Translations under genes and position numbers: made by a program | Source: Occultella glacieicola | GTDB taxonomy: Bacteria > Actinomycetota > Actinomycetes > Actinomycetales > Beutenbergiaceae | DNA length: 64,000 nt | NCBI RefSeq assembly: GCF_004353825.1 | Contig: NZ_SMNA01000009.1 | Span: forward strand, 556 to 64,555 | Reading direction: 5' to 3' | Notes under the pieces: generated by a model | The model's database searches: none | What the model saw: the letters and a program-made list of their open reading frames with translations, nothing else | Told to the model about the DNA's origin: nothing | Shown here: positions 63,252-64,000 of the stretch, piece after piece | Layout of the letters: each line of letters begins with the position of its first letter | How positions within the stretch are numbered: position 1 is the first letter of the stretch

Positions 63252-64000
63252 ATGACCACCACCGGTACGGACCGACCCCCCGCCATCCAGGTCAAGGGCC
63301 TGGAGAAGTCCTACAAGGACCTGCAGGTGCTCCGTGGCGTCGACCTCGATGTCGCGCCCGGAAGCATCTTCGCCCTGCTCGGCTCGAACGGGGCGGGCAA
63401 GACCACGATCGTGCGGATCCTCGCCACCCTGCTGCGCGGGGATGCCGGGACCGCGACGGTCAACGGCTTCGACCTCACCACGCAGGCGGCCCGGGTCCGG
63501 GAGTCGATCAGCCTGACCGGGCAGTTCGCCGCCGTGGACGAGGTCCTCACCGGGCGCGAGAACCTGGTCCTCGTGGCCCGGCTGCGGCACCTGCCGAACC
63601 CGGGCGCGGTGGCCGACGACCTGCTCGCCCGGTTCGACCTCACCGACGCCGGAGCCCGGCGTACGGCCACGTACTCCGGCGGCATGCGCCGGCGGCTGGA
63701 CATCGCGATGAGCCTGATCGGGAGCCCGTCGGTGGTCTTCCTGGACGAACCCACCACCGGACTCGACCCCCAGGCGCGCAACGACATGTGGCGGATCGTC
63801 CGGGAACTCGCCGACGACGGCACCACCGTGCTGCTCACCACCCAGTACCTCGAGGAGGCCGAGAAGCTGGCCGACCGGATCGCCATCCTGCACGGCGGCC
63901 GCATCATCGCGGACGGCACGCTCGCCGAGATCAAGGCGCTCGTGCCGCCCGCCGAGATCGAGTACGTCGAGAAACAACCCACGCTCGAGGACGTCTTCCT
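63252..64000 (+). CDS. ABC transporter ATP-binding protein, DrrA-like (3' end outside window)
   Basis: 249 codons visible, ATG with AAGGAGACCCC upstream. The ABC domain is complete: Walker A LGSNGAGKTTIVRIL, the DrrA-type SISLTGQFAAVDEVLTGREN after the Q-loop, signature TYSGGMRRRLDIAMSLIGSP, Walker B VVFLDEPTTGLDPQARNDMW and switch LLTTQYLEEAEKLA (Gln for His, as in DrrA). The C-terminal extension has begun (VEKQPTLEDVFL) when the window ends. Export of a drug-like compound is expected, with a permease gene likely next. It follows the EXLDI gene by 192 bases. Confidence 0.93.
   Translation, partial: MTTTGTDRPPAIQVKGLEKSYKDLQVLRGVDLDVAPGSIFALLGSNGAGKTTIVRILATLLRGDAGTATVNGFDLTTQAARVRESISLTGQFAAVDEVLTGRENLVLVARLRHLPNPGAVADDLLARFDLTDAGARRTATYSGGMRRRLDIAMSLIGSPSVVFLDEPTTGLDPQARNDMWRIVRELADDGTTVLLTTQYLEEAEKLADRIAILHGGRIIADGTLAEIKALVPPAEIEYVEKQPTLEDVF

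Overview
This is a GC-rich (about 70% or more by eye) actinobacterial chromosome segment. Gene order and content point to a member of the Micrococcales (a Beutenbergia/Georgenia/Ruania-like organism is my guess; the exact genus cannot be read from the sequence). Genes are tightly packed, often overlapping by 1, 4 or 8 bases. I see no rRNA, tRNA, CRISPR array, insertion sequence or prophage.

Layout. (1) 1-14.6 kb, plus strand: a conserved actinobacterial block, TPR-like protein - HAD phosphatase - small protein - tlyA - nadK - recN - steA - steB - [MraY-like enzyme, murJ-like flippase, glycosyltransferase] - pyrG - NUDIX hydrolase. Apart from the bracketed envelope genes this is the order known from mycobacteria (the Rv1691-Rv1700 region, from memory). 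The first gene has a striking 36/39-bp coding tandem repeat. (2) 14.6-17.2 kb, minus strand: ctaA and a two-gene ABC exporter, divergent from (3) 17.5-24.2 kb, the complete SUF iron-sulfur operon sufR-sufB-sufD-Rieske ferredoxin-sufC-sufS-sufU-sufT. (4) 24.2-25.2 kb: a decaying stretch with a frameshifted pseudogene. (5) 25.2-28.6 kb: a TetR regulator with a two-gene drug-type ABC exporter. (6) 28.6-36.8 kb: zinc metallopeptidase, acetyltransferase, ABC-F ATPase, SURF1, two small proteins, fabG-fabI (fatty acid synthesis), a SixA-like phosphatase and serB. (7) 35.9-38.0 kb: three copies of a small palindromic intergenic element around a broken AbiEi/DUF559-type gene. (8) 38-42.4 kb: divergent glgC and glgA (glycogen / alpha-glucan synthesis), an unknown protein and a lone ABC ATPase facing each other across a 33-bp shared promoter. 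(9) 42.4-48 kb: NfeD and SPFH membrane proteins, then a heterodimeric ABC exporter. (10) 48-51.2 kb: mannosyltransferase, TrmH-type RNA methyltransferase, kinase-like protein. (11) 51.2-56.6 kb, minus strand: a full oligopeptide ABC importer. (12) 56.8-62.5 kb: an unknown basic-tailed protein, a barstar-like module in frame with a 5'-3' exonuclease, and cobalamin-dependent methionine synthase. (13) 62.5-64 kb: an EXLDI-family protein with an AT-rich palindromic promoter and the start of an ABC ATPase cut by the window edge.

A recurring regulatory theme is the apparently leaderless gene: a TANNNT hexamer lies 5-8 bases before the start codon of about a dozen genes, which also helped choose starts. 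Nothing here is a certain new system. The items most worth checking are the palindromic repeat family, the barstar-exonuclease junction, the start-overlapping operator of the ABC exporter pair, the shared divergent promoter at 41.5 kb and the EXLDI cassette.
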